Shown piece after piece: positions 6,949-16,342 of a stretch of 24,044 bases of DNA. Position numbers and translations under genes: made by a program. Position 1 is the first letter of the stretch, and each line of letters opens with the position of its first letter. Location: contig JAQUUD010000014.1 of assembly GCA_028694075.1 (NCBI GenBank), positions 1 to 24,044 of the forward strand, given 5' to 3'. This DNA comes from Clostridia bacterium (lineage in GTDB: Bacteria > Bacillota > Clostridia > Christensenellales > UBA1242). The notes under the pieces are model-generated. The model was given only the letters and a program-made list of their open reading frames with translations. It had not been told where the DNA came from and searched no databases.

Positions 6949-7422
6949 CTATTTATCCGCTCGCCTTTTTGATTTAAAAAAATCAATTAAAATTTGCTTG
7001 CATTCTTTTTCCAAAATTCCGCCAACAAATTCACATTTATGATTTGAGCCTGTGTCATTAAGTATTTCAGATAATAAATTCCTGTTGACTGAACCAGTGT
7101 CATATGCACCAAAAATCAATTTTTTTATCCTTGCGTTCATAATCGCACCTGCGCACATTGGGCAAGGTTCAAGCGTTACGAACATTTCAGCATTTTCCAA
7201 TCGCCAGTCCCCTGTTTTTTTGCACGCTTTTTCAATCGCCAAGATTTCAGCGTGATGAGTTGCAATTTTTGAATTTTCTCGCTTATTAAAAGCCTTTGAA
7301 ATTATTTTTCCGTTTTTTACAATAACCGCACCAATCGGCACTTCATTTAATTCAAGGGCTTTTTTGCTTTCCTTAATTGCAAACTTCATCATTTTATCAT
7401 AATATTTTATTTCATTTTCCAT
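6949..7422 (-). CDS. tadA: tRNA-specific adenosine deaminase TadA
   Basis: TadA converts A34 to inosine in tRNA-Arg(ACG). The 157-residue protein has the deaminase zinc site: His-57 and catalytic Glu-59 in HAE, and Cys-87 and Cys-90 in PCPMC, preceded by VPIGAVIVKNGKII and followed by AGAIMNARIKKLIFGAYD. Length and spacing match bacterial TadA, not cytidine or guanine deaminases. The region after GAYD (TGSVNRNLL) departs from the common DPKAGA sequence, a minor oddity. The ribosome site is weak (AAAAGAAA). It lies 67 bases downstream of the CPBP protease gene on the same strand and may be co-transcribed. Confidence 0.95.
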   Translation of the reverse strand: MENEIKYYDKMMKFAIKESKKALELNEVPIGAVIVKNGKIISKAFNKRENSKIATHHAEILAIEKACKKTGDWRLENAEMFVTLEPCPMCAGAIMNARIKKLIFGAYDTGSVNRNLLSEILNDTGSNHKCEFVGGILEKECKQILIDFFKSKRRADK

Positions 7423-7489
7423 TAATTTTTATTTCTTTTATGGATTTTATACCAAAATTATTATTTAATTATTATATAGTTTTATTAAA

Positions 7490-8575
7490 TCAGATTACTC
7501 CCCAAACAAAAGTGCTTGCTGTTATAATAACGCCTAAAAAAATGCTGGAGTATAAAAACATTTTTAATTTTAGTGCGGGGAAATAAGTTTGCTTTGCTGT
7601 GAAGCCTAATGCTTGAAACGGTATATCAATATTAAGTTTTCCAATACCGGCTTCTTCGGCCTCTGTTTTTATTGATTGTTTCAATTCCTGACCAAGTTCA
7701 TACATTCGCACGCCTGTTGTTTCCTTTATTAGCAAATAAACCAGCCACATCAGCGAAAAACTTGCAATCAAAAGCACTATAAAGATGATAAGAATTGTTG
7801 AAATATAAGAAGAAGATGCAATCGAATTTGACATTGTTGTTAAAAAATCCGACAGTGGCCAGCCGTTATGACTGCCATAAGCCATATAAGTGCCCAAAGC
7901 ATTGTTCATAAAATGAATTATCATACCTGGAATTATATTACCAGAAGAAATACAAATGAATGCTAAGAACCAACCAATTATTGTTGCGTAAAAAAATTGT
8001 TCAATGTTTAGGTGCATAAGCCCAAATAACAAACCAGATATTAAAATCATTTTTTTCCAGCCTAGTTTATTAAAGCCCTTAAGCAACATTCCCCTACTTG
8101 CAATTTCTTCGCAAAATCCCGGCAAAATTGCCGTTGTGACAATCGCTATTATAAATGCAATAATGGAATAATCGGCTTCTGCTGACGAACCCAAATTTTC
8201 ATATCCGAAAAGCGAAAGTATTACGCTAAAAAAGGAAGAAACAGCAATATTTAAAACAAAGACCAAAACGCCAATAGCAATGCATATTATAACACTTTTA
8301 AAATTCAGTTTTTTAAAACTGAAATCTTTAAAAACTTGTTTTATGGTTTTATTTCTAAATATTTTAAATAAGAAAACCGGAAGTAAGAACATTATGAAAA
8401 TTTGAATAATAATTGAAATAATAGAAGAAGCATAATCGCCCAAAAAATCAAACGCCCCAAGCCTGCTGAGAATTCTTATGAAAACAAAAGCAACCATTAA
8501 TATAAAGTAAATTAAGGTAACATCAAAAAACTCACTTCGTGGATTTTTGAACACATTTGTAGAATTATTTTTCAA
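7490..8575 (-). CDS. CPBP-family intramembrane metalloprotease (copy 1)
   Basis: A 361-residue membrane protein of the CPBP (Rce1/Abi) family of glutamic/metal intramembrane proteases. The three family motifs are present: EEIASR (Glu-156, Glu-157, Arg-161), FGLMHLN with His-188, and HFMNN with His-221. About eight hydrophobic segments are visible, from LIYFILMVAFVFI to a final SSIFLGVIITASTFVW. Between the last two lies a soluble segment (about residues 283-335). The start is TTG at 8573-8575; AAGGA lies about 10 bases upstream and no ATG is close. Family members process prenylated proteins or peptides in eukaryotes and maturation/immunity peptides in bacteria; the target here is unknown. Confidence 0.88.
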   Translation of the reverse strand: MKNNSTNVFKNPRSEFFDVTLIYFILMVAFVFIRILSRLGAFDFLGDYASSIISIIIQIFIMFLLPVFLFKIFRNKTIKQVFKDFSFKKLNFKSVIICIAIGVLVFVLNIAVSSFFSVILSLFGYENLGSSAEADYSIIAFIIAIVTTAILPGFCEEIASRGMLLKGFNKLGWKKMILISGLLFGLMHLNIEQFFYATIIGWFLAFICISSGNIIPGMIIHFMNNALGTYMAYGSHNGWPLSDFLTTMSNSIASSSYISTILIIFIVLLIASFSLMWLVYLLIKETTGVRMYELGQELKQSIKTEAEEAGIGKLNIDIPFQALGFTAKQTYFPALKLKMFLYSSIFLGVIITASTFVWGVI

Positions 8576-8734
8576 TATAAAATTTTCCTTTTAAGTATTT
8601 TATTCTATTTAATTTAATTTTAGTTATTTCTTTATTATATTATAATTTTTTACACTAATTATAATTTTATTAAGATTTTAATTATGAAAATGCATTAGGT
8701 ATAATAACAATTAGATTGTATAAATATCAATATT

Positions 8735-8750
8735 TTGCATAATTATGCAA
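8735..8750. repeat. 16-bp perfect palindrome between the two CPBP genes
   Basis: TTGCATAATTATGCAA reads the same on both strands. It lies in the 230-base gap between the two protease genes. The same half-sites recur as an inverted repeat at 17973-18001. It could be an operator; no bound protein can be named. Confidence 0.5.
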
Positions 8751-8805
8751 CCGCCACTTTTTACAATTTTCTTTCAGTTTCATTGATTGAATTTCATAGA
8801 AACAT

Positions 8806-9912
8806 TTAAACAAAAAGCATTGCAAAACTCAAACCCCAAATAACCAAACTAATAATAAACCCATATGTCAAATATGATGTGTTATTATTTGGCTTAAATT
8901 CCGAATTATTTACATCATTAATTTTGGATAAGAGTTCCTTCTCTAAATTTTTATCAACTTGAGTTTCCTGCAAAGCGATTGTGTTTTCTTCCTGCTCGCC
9001 ATTTTGTGAATTGGTATTTTCTACAATATCTGAATTTGCTAAATCTTTTATTTCATTTAATTCTTTAATATTAACCGCATATTTATTAATTAAAGCACGA
9101 TCATTATTTTTCATTTGTTTTAATAATGAAAACAAAATCATAGAAACCAAAATGACCATTAAAAATGCCAAAAAACAATAAAATGAATCTGAAGCACCTA
9201 TTGTTTCATCTTCAAAATGTACATAAGAAAATATGAGCGATAAAGCATTCCCTGTAAAATGGCAAATCATTGAAGAAATTATTGAACCGCTTTTTATGAC
9301 GACGAGAGCAAGAATTATTCCAAACAAAAATGTATAAACAAATTGTACTGCGGAAGCATGCATTAAGGCAAATAATAATGCTGAGCCTAATACAGCAATC
9401 CAAGTGCCGAATTTTCTTAATCCTTGAAGCACTGCCCCTCTAAAAATTAATTCTTCAAAAATTGCCGGAACAAGCGCAACCAGCAATATTGCGAGCAATA
9501 AATCCCAAATTGTATTTAGTCCAATCGGAAGCGTTGTTGAAACTTGAAGCCCTGCCTGTTTCATCAGTTCAACCAGTATATTTGAAATCGGCGAAATACC
9601 CATCACAACAATAATCGCAATAGCAATACAAATAAATATATTCCTTGTGGACAACTTATTTATTTTGCACGCTTTCATAAAGTCAATTTTCCTGTTATAA
9701 GTAAAAAACACAATCGCAAATGCAATCTGACTCATCATTAACATAATATATGTGGGAATAGTTTGATTTAAAAGTTCTTCAACTGTTGTTCCGCTATAAG
9801 ATGCTATCCATAAAAAAATAACATATATCAAAGTTCCTAGAATTTGAGGAGTTACCACCGCCCAAAAAAATGTTTTACCAGCATCGTTCACATCATAGAA
9901 ATCTTTTTTCAT
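8806..9912 (-). CDS. CPBP-family intramembrane metalloprotease (copy 2)
   Basis: A 368-residue CPBP membrane protease. Motifs: EELIFRG (Glu-153, Glu-154, Arg-158), FALMHAS (His-185) and HFTGN (His-218, Asn-222). Around eight membrane segments precede a long hydrophilic insert (about residues 262-345, rich in Glu, Asn and Gln), after which a last membrane helix (YGFIISLVIWGLSFAMLFV) closes the protein. Copy 1 has the same plan, a soluble segment then a final helix, though the inserts are not alike. A GTG at 9918 is open, but the AGGGAG ribosome site touches it; the ATG at 9910-9912 has correct 5-base spacing. Same strand as copy 1, 230 bases apart. Likely duplicated paralogues; substrate unknown. 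Confidence 0.88.
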   Translation of the reverse strand: MKKDFYDVNDAGKTFFWAVVTPQILGTLIYVIFLWIASYSGTTVEELLNQTIPTYIMLMMSQIAFAIVFFTYNRKIDFMKACKINKLSTRNIFICIAIAIIVVMGISPISNILVELMKQAGLQVSTTLPIGLNTIWDLLLAILLVALVPAIFEELIFRGAVLQGLRKFGTWIAVLGSALLFALMHASAVQFVYTFLFGIILALVVIKSGSIISSMICHFTGNALSLIFSYVHFEDETIGASDSFYCFLAFLMVILVSMILFSLLKQMKNNDRALINKYAVNIKELNEIKDLANSDIVENTNSQNGEQEENTIALQETQVDKNLEKELLSKINDVNNSEFKPNNNTSYLTYGFIISLVIWGLSFAMLFV

Positions 9913-10118
9913 CTGCACTCCCTCTATTTTCCGTCATTTTAATATCATTTTTATTATGCATAAGTTATTTTTTAATATTTATTATATATGTCTACATCTC
10001 ATTAAATATGGCTAAATAATTGAATTTATCAAATTAGTTAACTTAATATTTATAACATTTTTGCTTTAAATTGCTATTACATTTTAGAAAATTATCATTT
10101 GCAACATTGTCTTAAATT

Positions 10119-11903
10119 TTATTGCAAAATTGCCTTAATTCTTCTGACACCAGCGGAAGAACTTTCTTCTTTTGTAATTTTAAATTTGCCCAGTGCTTTC
10201 GTGTTTTCAACATGCGGACCACTGCATAATTCTTTGCTATATTCGCCTATTGAATAAACTCGAACTTTATCGCCATATTTGTTTTGGAATAATCCTATTG
10301 CTCCGGATTTTTTTGCTTTTTCATAATCCATTTCTTCGCAGATTACTGCCAAATTTTTTTCAATTAAATTGTTAACCAAATTTTCAACTTGCATTAATTC
10401 ATCATCAGTTAATTTGCGTTCAAAATTAAAATCAAAACGCAGTCTTTCAGGAGTTATATTGCTTCCTTTTTGATTTACATTTTCACCTAAAACTTTTTTA
10501 AGAGCAGAATGTAATAAATGCGTTGCGGTGTGCAGTTTTATGGTTTGCTCGCTTACATCGGCAAGCCCGCTTTTAAAAACCTTGCCGGTTTCACCCTTGC
10601 TTATGTTTTTATGTTGGTCAAACAGTTCATTAAATTCTTTATCATCAACTTTCAAGCCTTTTTCATTTGCCAATTCTTTTGTTATCTCAAAAGGAAAACC
10701 AAAAGTGTCATACAATTTAAACACAAGCGCAGAATTTATTTTGCCATTTTTTATGTTGTTCTTATTTGCAATAAATTCTTCAAAAGTTTTAAGTCCAGAA
10801 ACGAGCAATTTAGAAAATTTTTCCTGTTCGGAGGTGATTTTTTGGATAATCTCTTCTTTTGTGAAAGCCCAGTCAGGATTAAGTCCGCATTTATCTAAAT
10901 TTTCAATTGTGCTTCTTGCAATGTTTTGCAAAAGCGTTTCATTTGCGCCTATTGATTTAAGATGCCTTATTGCACGCCTTAATAATTGGCGTAAAATATA
11001 TCCGCGTTTCAAATTACCGGCTTCGACGCCCGCATTTATAATGTAAACGCTTGACCTAATGTGATCAACAATTATTCTTAAACTTTTTTCATTGCAATTT
11101 GGAACATTGTTTTTTATTAACTGAATTATCGGCATAAAAATTTCTGATTCATAAACACTTTTAAAATTATTAAGTGCCATTATCATTCTCTCCATGCCAG
11201 CACCAGTATCCACACTGTTCATTTTTAACTTGCTGTAAGTGCCATCTTCATGCTGGAGATACTGCATAAAAACGCCAGCATTCCAAATTTCGATGTATCT
11301 ATTCTTGTCGTCAAAAAATCCAGTTTCTTCATATGATTTTATTTTTTCGTTTTCAGTATCAAAAAAAACTTCGGTGCAAGGTCCGCAAGGGCTCTCGCCT
11401 TCACCCATTCTCCAAAAATTGTCTTCAAAAGGCTTTCGCACAATATGGCTTTTTTCCACACCGACTTCTTGCCACAAACCTTCACTTTCTTCATCAGCGG
11501 GCAAATTCCTTTTGCTATCACCGCTAAAAACCGTAACATATAATTTCTTTTTTGGAATTTTAAGTTCGTTTACAAGAAAGTCATAAGCAAGTTTTATTGC
11601 TCCCTCTTTAAAATAATCTCCAATGCTCCAACTTCCCAGCATACAAAAACTTGACAAGTGATGCATATCGCCAATGCTGTCTATGTCATTTGTTCTGATA
11701 CAAGTTTGAATATTGCACATTTTTTTGCTTTCCGGAATTTGCTCGCCTGTGAAAACATTTTTTATCGGCGCCATACCGGCATTAATAAAAAGCAGACTAT
11801 CATCATTTTCGGGAATGATTGAACTGTTTTTAATTTTTTTGTGATTGTTTTTTTGAAAAAAATTTAAAAAAATTTCTTTAACTTCTCTTGCTGTATATTT
11901 CAT
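10119..11903 (-). CDS. alaS: Alanyl-tRNA synthetase, short form lacking the C-Ala domain
   Basis: AlaRS charges tRNA-Ala and edits Ser/Gly mistakes. The 594-residue protein has the class II core: motif 1 region with LLFINAGMAP, motif 2 region FWRMGEGESPCGPCTE (about 163-178), and motif 3 DTGAGMER (232-239). The tRNA-recognition domain follows (RGYILRQLLRRAIRH), then the editing domain with zinc ligands His-458 and His-462 (HTATHLLH) and Cys-560/His-564. The last motif is CSGPH, not the usual CGGTH, and resembles the related ThrRS site. The protein stops just after SSSAGVRRIKAI, so the roughly 250-residue C-terminal DHHA1/C-Ala region of typical AlaRS is absent. The frame is open 54 bases further upstream, but that segment is unlike AlaRS and overlaps the promoter. 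The ATG at 11901-11903 has no Shine-Dalgarno. Confidence 0.93.
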   Translation of the reverse strand: MKYTAREVKEIFLNFFQKNNHKKIKNSSIIPENDDSLLFINAGMAPIKNVFTGEQIPESKKMCNIQTCIRTNDIDSIGDMHHLSSFCMLGSWSIGDYFKEGAIKLAYDFLVNELKIPKKKLYVTVFSGDSKRNLPADEESEGLWQEVGVEKSHIVRKPFEDNFWRMGEGESPCGPCTEVFFDTENEKIKSYEETGFFDDKNRYIEIWNAGVFMQYLQHEDGTYSKLKMNSVDTGAGMERMIMALNNFKSVYESEIFMPIIQLIKNNVPNCNEKSLRIIVDHIRSSVYIINAGVEAGNLKRGYILRQLLRRAIRHLKSIGANETLLQNIARSTIENLDKCGLNPDWAFTKEEIIQKITSEQEKFSKLLVSGLKTFEEFIANKNNIKNGKINSALVFKLYDTFGFPFEITKELANEKGLKVDDKEFNELFDQHKNISKGETGKVFKSGLADVSEQTIKLHTATHLLHSALKKVLGENVNQKGSNITPERLRFDFNFERKLTDDELMQVENLVNNLIEKNLAVICEEMDYEKAKKSGAIGLFQNKYGDKVRVYSIGEYSKELCSGPHVENTKALGKFKITKEESSSAGVRRIKAILQ

Positions 11904-11910
11904 AATAAAA

Positions 11911-11939
11911 ATTATAATGCGAATATCAAATTTTGTCAA
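11911..11939 (-). promoter_or_regulatory. alaS promoter, predicted to give a leaderless mRNA
   Basis: Minus strand: TTGACA (11934-11939), 17-base spacer, TATAAT (11911-11916), both perfect consensus. The alaS ATG begins 7 bases after the -10, where transcription would normally start, so the message should have no 5' leader and no room for a T-box. Confidence 0.82.
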
Positions 11940-11986
11940 ATACATTTTAAAAAACAATACAATTAATTTATTTTAAATTAAATTAT

Positions 11987-14900
11987 TTATTCTGAATCTT
12001 TATTTTTATATTTTTCTTTAATTTCCTTTATGCGTTTTTCGAGTTCTTCTCTTTCTTTAAGCCTTTGTTCGTGCTCGGATTTTATTTCATAAATGCCCTT
12101 TCTTGAAAGTTTTTTAAGCCCACTTTTTTTAATTGAAGAAACAATCACCACAATAACAATAATAACAACTAGAACGGCAAGACCTATAAGAATTATTAAA
12201 ATTGTTTGGCTGTCCAAAACAACCGAAATCTCGGTTACATTGAATTTTGCATAAAGGCTCATATTTTCTTCAGTTAAGTAAATAAAAGCAATCTCATTAC
12301 CTGTTAAATCAGCATTATCATACCAACCTACAAATTGATATAAATGTGTTGAATCTTCTTTTATCGCTTCATATTCATTATCGGTTAATTCAATTCTTTC
12401 ATAATAAGTGCCATTTACTGTTTTAAAAACTGTCATATCTGTAAAACATAAACTCAAAGTATATTCAATATATTCACTTTCAAAATAAGCATAATACGTT
12501 GTTGTGCCCAAAATTGTTAAATCTGTTTCCAACTCAGATGAAAATTTTTCTTTTGACCAGCCAGCAAAAACAAAGTAAAAAGTTAAATTTTGATTTTTCG
12601 TTGGCGTTGTTTCGTTATAAACTGCTTCTTCGCCATATCCAACTGAAAGTTCCTGATATAATGTTTCATCTGTGTTGCGGAAAAATACATCATAAAATCT
12701 TAAGATTTCATCAAATTTTGGATAAATATTTGTGGGCAACCCGCCATTCAAATTAAAATATTCTTGCGTTAAAATAACTTCGGTTATTGGATCGCCTTCA
12801 AACTGAGAATTGTCATACCAGCCTGCAAAATCAAATGTAAACTGAACGGTTTCGGTTTTTGATGGCGTTGTTGTAATTATTTCTGATATTAAAACTGTTG
12901 AGCCAAATTCAAGTGAATCAGAACCTATTACATTCCCACTATCATCATAAAAATTAATTATATAAACTTGGTAAAAAGCATCAAAGCAAGCGTATAAATT
13001 GATATTATCGTCCATAAATACAGTCAACACTTGCTGTTCATCGCCCTGCCTATTCTGCTCTTCAATCTCGTACCAGCCAGCAAAAACATAAACAAATTCT
13101 AATATACTTTCTTTTGTCGGCTTATACGCATCATTATAAGTTATGCTCCCGCCGTTGTCTTGTGCCAAAATAATTTCAGTTCCATATGTTCGGTCATTTA
13201 TTTCAAATAAAATATTATCACCGTTTTCATTCCACAAACAAAGATTATAACTTTTTGGAGTTATTGTAAATTTAGCAAAAAATGTTTTATTTTCAGTGAT
13301 TAAAAACTGCTCAACTGGTTCTCCAATTAAATTTCTGTTTTCATACCAATCAATAAAATTATAATTATAATGCTCATTTATTAATTCAGTTGGATATTCA
13401 GGAATTAAATTTCCAGGTTCAAGTTCTGTGCCATAATCATCTTCAATAAGTCCATTCGCGCCACCGGCAAGATTTACCAAATATTCTGTGCTTGTTGCAT
13501 TATGATAAAATTTAAAAGTGAAAGTATATTGATTTATTTCTTCAATATACTTTGCAAAAAACTGCTGATTTTGCATAACAAGTATTTCCACAATTTCTTC
13601 ACCCGAATAATTTATGTTGCCATACCAACCATCAAAAAAATAGTTTGCACTTTGCGTATATTTATCAGCAGGAACATAATCAGTTGCAATATCAACAACA
13701 ATGTCATAATCTTTATTTGCTGAAAAAAGCAGTGTTGTTCCATCATTATCATAAAATTGTAGCAAATAAGTTCTCAATGTTGCTTCAAAGTAAGCATAAA
13801 AACTCGTATCATCTGTTACATTTAATATTTCAATTTTTTCACCACCAATCGACTCCGACCAGCCCGTATGCTCAAATGTGTATTGTGCGGTTTGTTGTTT
13901 AGTCTGTTCTTCGCCCGTGTAAATTGCTATTGTTCCATAATCAAACTCACTTTCTTGCAATAACAAAGTTCCATTTTCATTATAAAAACTTGCAGTATAT
14001 TTTTGCAAAATGCTTAAAAATTTTGCATAAAAATTTCTATTTCCAGTTATTGTAAAATCAGTTATTTCATTTGCAGTTTCTAATATGCCATCATACCAGC
14101 CATCAAATTCAAAAGTATAAACCTGAGTTGATGCTTTGGTCGGAATAAAATCTTCAACTTCATAAACTTCGCCGTAATTTATTGTTGTTTGCTGTAGGAA
14201 CTCGCCTAAATCATCATAAAATCTTATAACATAACTATTTATAGTATATTCGCCGTATAATTCAATATCGGCTGTAAAAGCAGTTGCTCCCAGTACAGTT
14301 AAGATGTCTTGCGAGCCATTCAGTTTCCAGCCACTAAAAGTGTAGCCTGTTCTTTCAGGAAGAGCCAAAACGGTTGAAGTTCCATATGTGTGCGTGTTTG
14401 GCGATAATTCAACAATTTCATAAATTGAGTTTAAATCATTGTATATATAATATTTAATTAAATATTCATCGCCCCGCCATTCTAATTTTAAGACAATATC
14501 CGAATTATTTATATTTTCAACTCCCGCCATAATTGCAAGGTCGCTGACCGTGTAAAACTGCGTTAAATCCAGTATTACACTGTTAATTGAATATCCCAAA
14601 ATATGATAATTTTCAAGTTCGGCGAACGCTGAAATTTCCGCCGTCGTTTGAAAAACAAAACCTCCATCATTAAATTCAACTTCTTGTTCAAATGTCTGTA
14701 AATTTCCTGTTCCGCCGTTAATATCATATTTTATTGTAAAAGTGTTCGCAACATATTCACCGCTAAAAACCACATTTCCATAAAAATTTTCAAAATTTAA
14801 TTGACCGGGTAAAAATTTTTGTCCAACTACCCAACTTGAAACAGCATCAGTTTCACTTACAACCCAATAAAAAATGTATCCTGTTAATGCAGTTGGATTT

Positions 14901-16342
14901 GGCAAAGTTTTGGATAAATTTTCTATATTATATGTTGTGCTAGGGAATTGTGAATTATTAAAATCATAAACAATATTGTATGTAATCAAATTCCATTCTG
15001 CTGTTAAAGTTATTGTTGCAGTGCTATCATTCAAAACCCCTGCATAAGAAGCAAGTTGAGAAACTTGATATATAGTATTTCCTGAAATTTCATATGTACT
15101 TTGCCCAATTGAGATTATCCAATAATCAAAATCGTATCCTGTTTTAGAAACATCTGAGCCACTTACTGTTGTTATGTTATCATTAAATTTTTTATTTAAT
15201 TGAGATGGTGCGTTCCCCTCACCGCCGTTCAATTCATAAACTATTGTATAAAGATTGTCAGTCCAAACAGCATTTAGGGTTACTGTTGCCCCATTTTCGT
15301 TGGCTTTCCCCGCAATTCCAACAATATAACTGACATCATAATTTTCGGCAGGTTGCAAATTCTCCTCACTGCTTTGAATTTGCCAACCGCTTAAAGTTTT
15401 GCCAGTATACACAATGCCCGCTGATATATCCAAAGTTAGTACACTTCCAGTGTAAGAAATTCCAATCGGCGAAGTATCTGCTCTTCCATCAATTCCGCCG
15501 TTTGGCGAATAACTCAAAAAATAAGAATTTTCGACCCAACTTGCTGTATAAGTTCTTATTCCAGTTGAACCTTGTGTGATTGTTACGCTTGTCGACTTGC
15601 CAATAATGTCCGTCCCGCTCCAACCATCAAAAGTATAACCAGTTTTTGTGGGATTATTTAGCGTAAAAGTTGCAGTCCCCGGGGTATAAACATCAGGATT
15701 TGAAGCAGTTCCGCCGTCTAAAATATAATTTATTGCATACTTATAATTTTGGTCAATTGCAAAGGTTGCCGAGATTAATATATTATAAAATTCCAATGCG
15801 TTTTCAGAACCCGCAGTTATTTCAGTTGTTGCAGAATTAGGACTTGTTATTGTTATATATTCACTACCTGAAGTTACATTCCACTCAACAAAAACATAAC
15901 CAATATTTGGAGTTGCGGATAAGATTGCACTGCCCGAAGGTGCAAGGTCAACAGAGTTGCCACCACCTTCGCCACCAAAAGCAATAATTCCACCACCAAC
16001 AGAGTCATCAAGAGTTATGCGGTAAGTTGATGTTGTCCAATATAAACTGGACTCGGCTAAATAATTTCTTGCACCGGTTGTTAAAAAATTATAACTAATA
16101 TTTGAATTAGTATTTAAATCATTTAGGCTAAGATTTTTTGAATTATCCAAATTATTTAGTTGAGTGAAATTTTCCTTGTTCATTGAATAGCCCTGCGAAT
16201 TCCGCACATCATTTGATAAACATTTTTCAGAAATTATTTGCGAATACAAATTTTCTGGCGTGTTTATTTGCATCATCGCAGAAAAAGAAAACATTATTGA
16301 AAAGCATACTATGTATAAAAAGCATTTATAAAATTTTTTCAT
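11987..16342 (-). CDS. Giant cell-surface protein with about 15 InlB/Flg_new repeats and C-terminal membrane anchor
   Basis: A 1451-residue predicted surface protein. The N-terminus (MKKFYKCFLYIVCFSIMFSF) is a signal peptide. After an Asn/Ser-rich spacer, residues about 106-200 form a Flg_new_2-type repeat (LSATPNIGYVFVEW). Then come about 14 Listeria-Bacteroides (Flg_new/InlB_B) repeats; the first five or so keep the NGG/TGY.FDGW/A.W form, later ones read FYD(D/E)xG, then F.F.GWYD, then FYAKF. Near the C-terminus lies a hydrophobic helix (ILIILIGLAVLVVIIVIVVI, about 1380-1400), followed by a 47-residue basic/acidic cytoplasmic tail likely to form a coiled coil. No LPXTG signal is present. 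The frame is open 84 bases further up, but AAGGAT 8 bases before the ATG at 16340-16342 and the signal peptide fix the start. Likely an adhesin or stalk (inference). Confidence 0.9.
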   Translation of the reverse strand: MKKFYKCFLYIVCFSIMFSFSAMMQINTPENLYSQIISEKCLSNDVRNSQGYSMNKENFTQLNNLDNSKNLSLNDLNTNSNISYNFLTTGARNYLAESSLYWTTSTYRITLDDSVGGGIIAFGGEGGGNSVDLAPSGSAILSATPNIGYVFVEWNVTSGSEYITITSPNSATTEITAGSENALEFYNILISATFAIDQNYKYAINYILDGGTASNPDVYTPGTATFTLNNPTKTGYTFDGWSGTDIIGKSTSVTITQGSTGIRTYTASWVENSYFLSYSPNGGIDGRADTSPIGISYTGSVLTLDISAGIVYTGKTLSGWQIQSSEENLQPAENYDVSYIVGIAGKANENGATVTLNAVWTDNLYTIVYELNGGEGNAPSQLNKKFNDNITTVSGSDVSKTGYDFDYWIISIGQSTYEISGNTIYQVSQLASYAGVLNDSTATITLTAEWNLITYNIVYDFNNSQFPSTTYNIENLSKTLPNPTALTGYIFYWVVSETDAVSSWVVGQKFLPGQLNFENFYGNVVFSGEYVANTFTIKYDINGGTGNLQTFEQEVEFNDGGFVFQTTAEISAFAELENYHILGYSINSVILDLTQFYTVSDLAIMAGVENINNSDIVLKLEWRGDEYLIKYYIYNDLNSIYEIVELSPNTHTYGTSTVLALPERTGYTFSGWKLNGSQDILTVLGATAFTADIELYGEYTINSYVIRFYDDLGEFLQQTTINYGEVYEVEDFIPTKASTQVYTFEFDGWYDGILETANEITDFTITGNRNFYAKFLSILQKYTASFYNENGTLLLQESEFDYGTIAIYTGEEQTKQQTAQYTFEHTGWSESIGGEKIEILNVTDDTSFYAYFEATLRTYLLQFYDNDGTTLLFSANKDYDIVVDIATDYVPADKYTQSANYFFDGWYGNINYSGEEIVEILVMQNQQFFAKYIEEINQYTFTFKFYHNATSTEYLVNLAGGANGLIEDDYGTELEPGNLIPEYPTELINEHYNYNFIDWYENRNLIGEPVEQFLITENKTFFAKFTITPKSYNLCLWNENGDNILFEINDRTYGTEIILAQDNGGSITYNDAYKPTKESILEFVYVFAGWYEIEEQNRQGDEQQVLTVFMDDNINLYACFDAFYQVYIINFYDDSGNVIGSDSLEFGSTVLISEIITTTPSKTETVQFTFDFAGWYDNSQFEGDPITEVILTQEYFNLNGGLPTNIYPKFDEILRFYDVFFRNTDETLYQELSVGYGEEAVYNETTPTKNQNLTFYFVFAGWSKEKFSSELETDLTILGTTTYYAYFESEYIEYTLSLCFTDMTVFKTVNGTYYERIELTDNEYEAIKEDSTHLYQFVGWYDNADLTGNEIAFIYLTEENMSLYAKFNVTEISVVLDSQTILIILIGLAVLVVIIVIVVIVSSIKKSGLKKLSRKGIYEIKSEHEQRLKEREELEKRIKEIKEKYKNKDSE

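Noticed and set aside
10518..11586. Plus-strand open frames opposite alaS
   Set aside because: Shadows of the alaS coding strand; no ribosome sites and no protein family resemblance.
11904..11957. N-terminal extension of AlaRS
   Set aside because: The extra 18 residues are unlike AlaRS and would overlap a perfect promoter whose start point is at the internal ATG.
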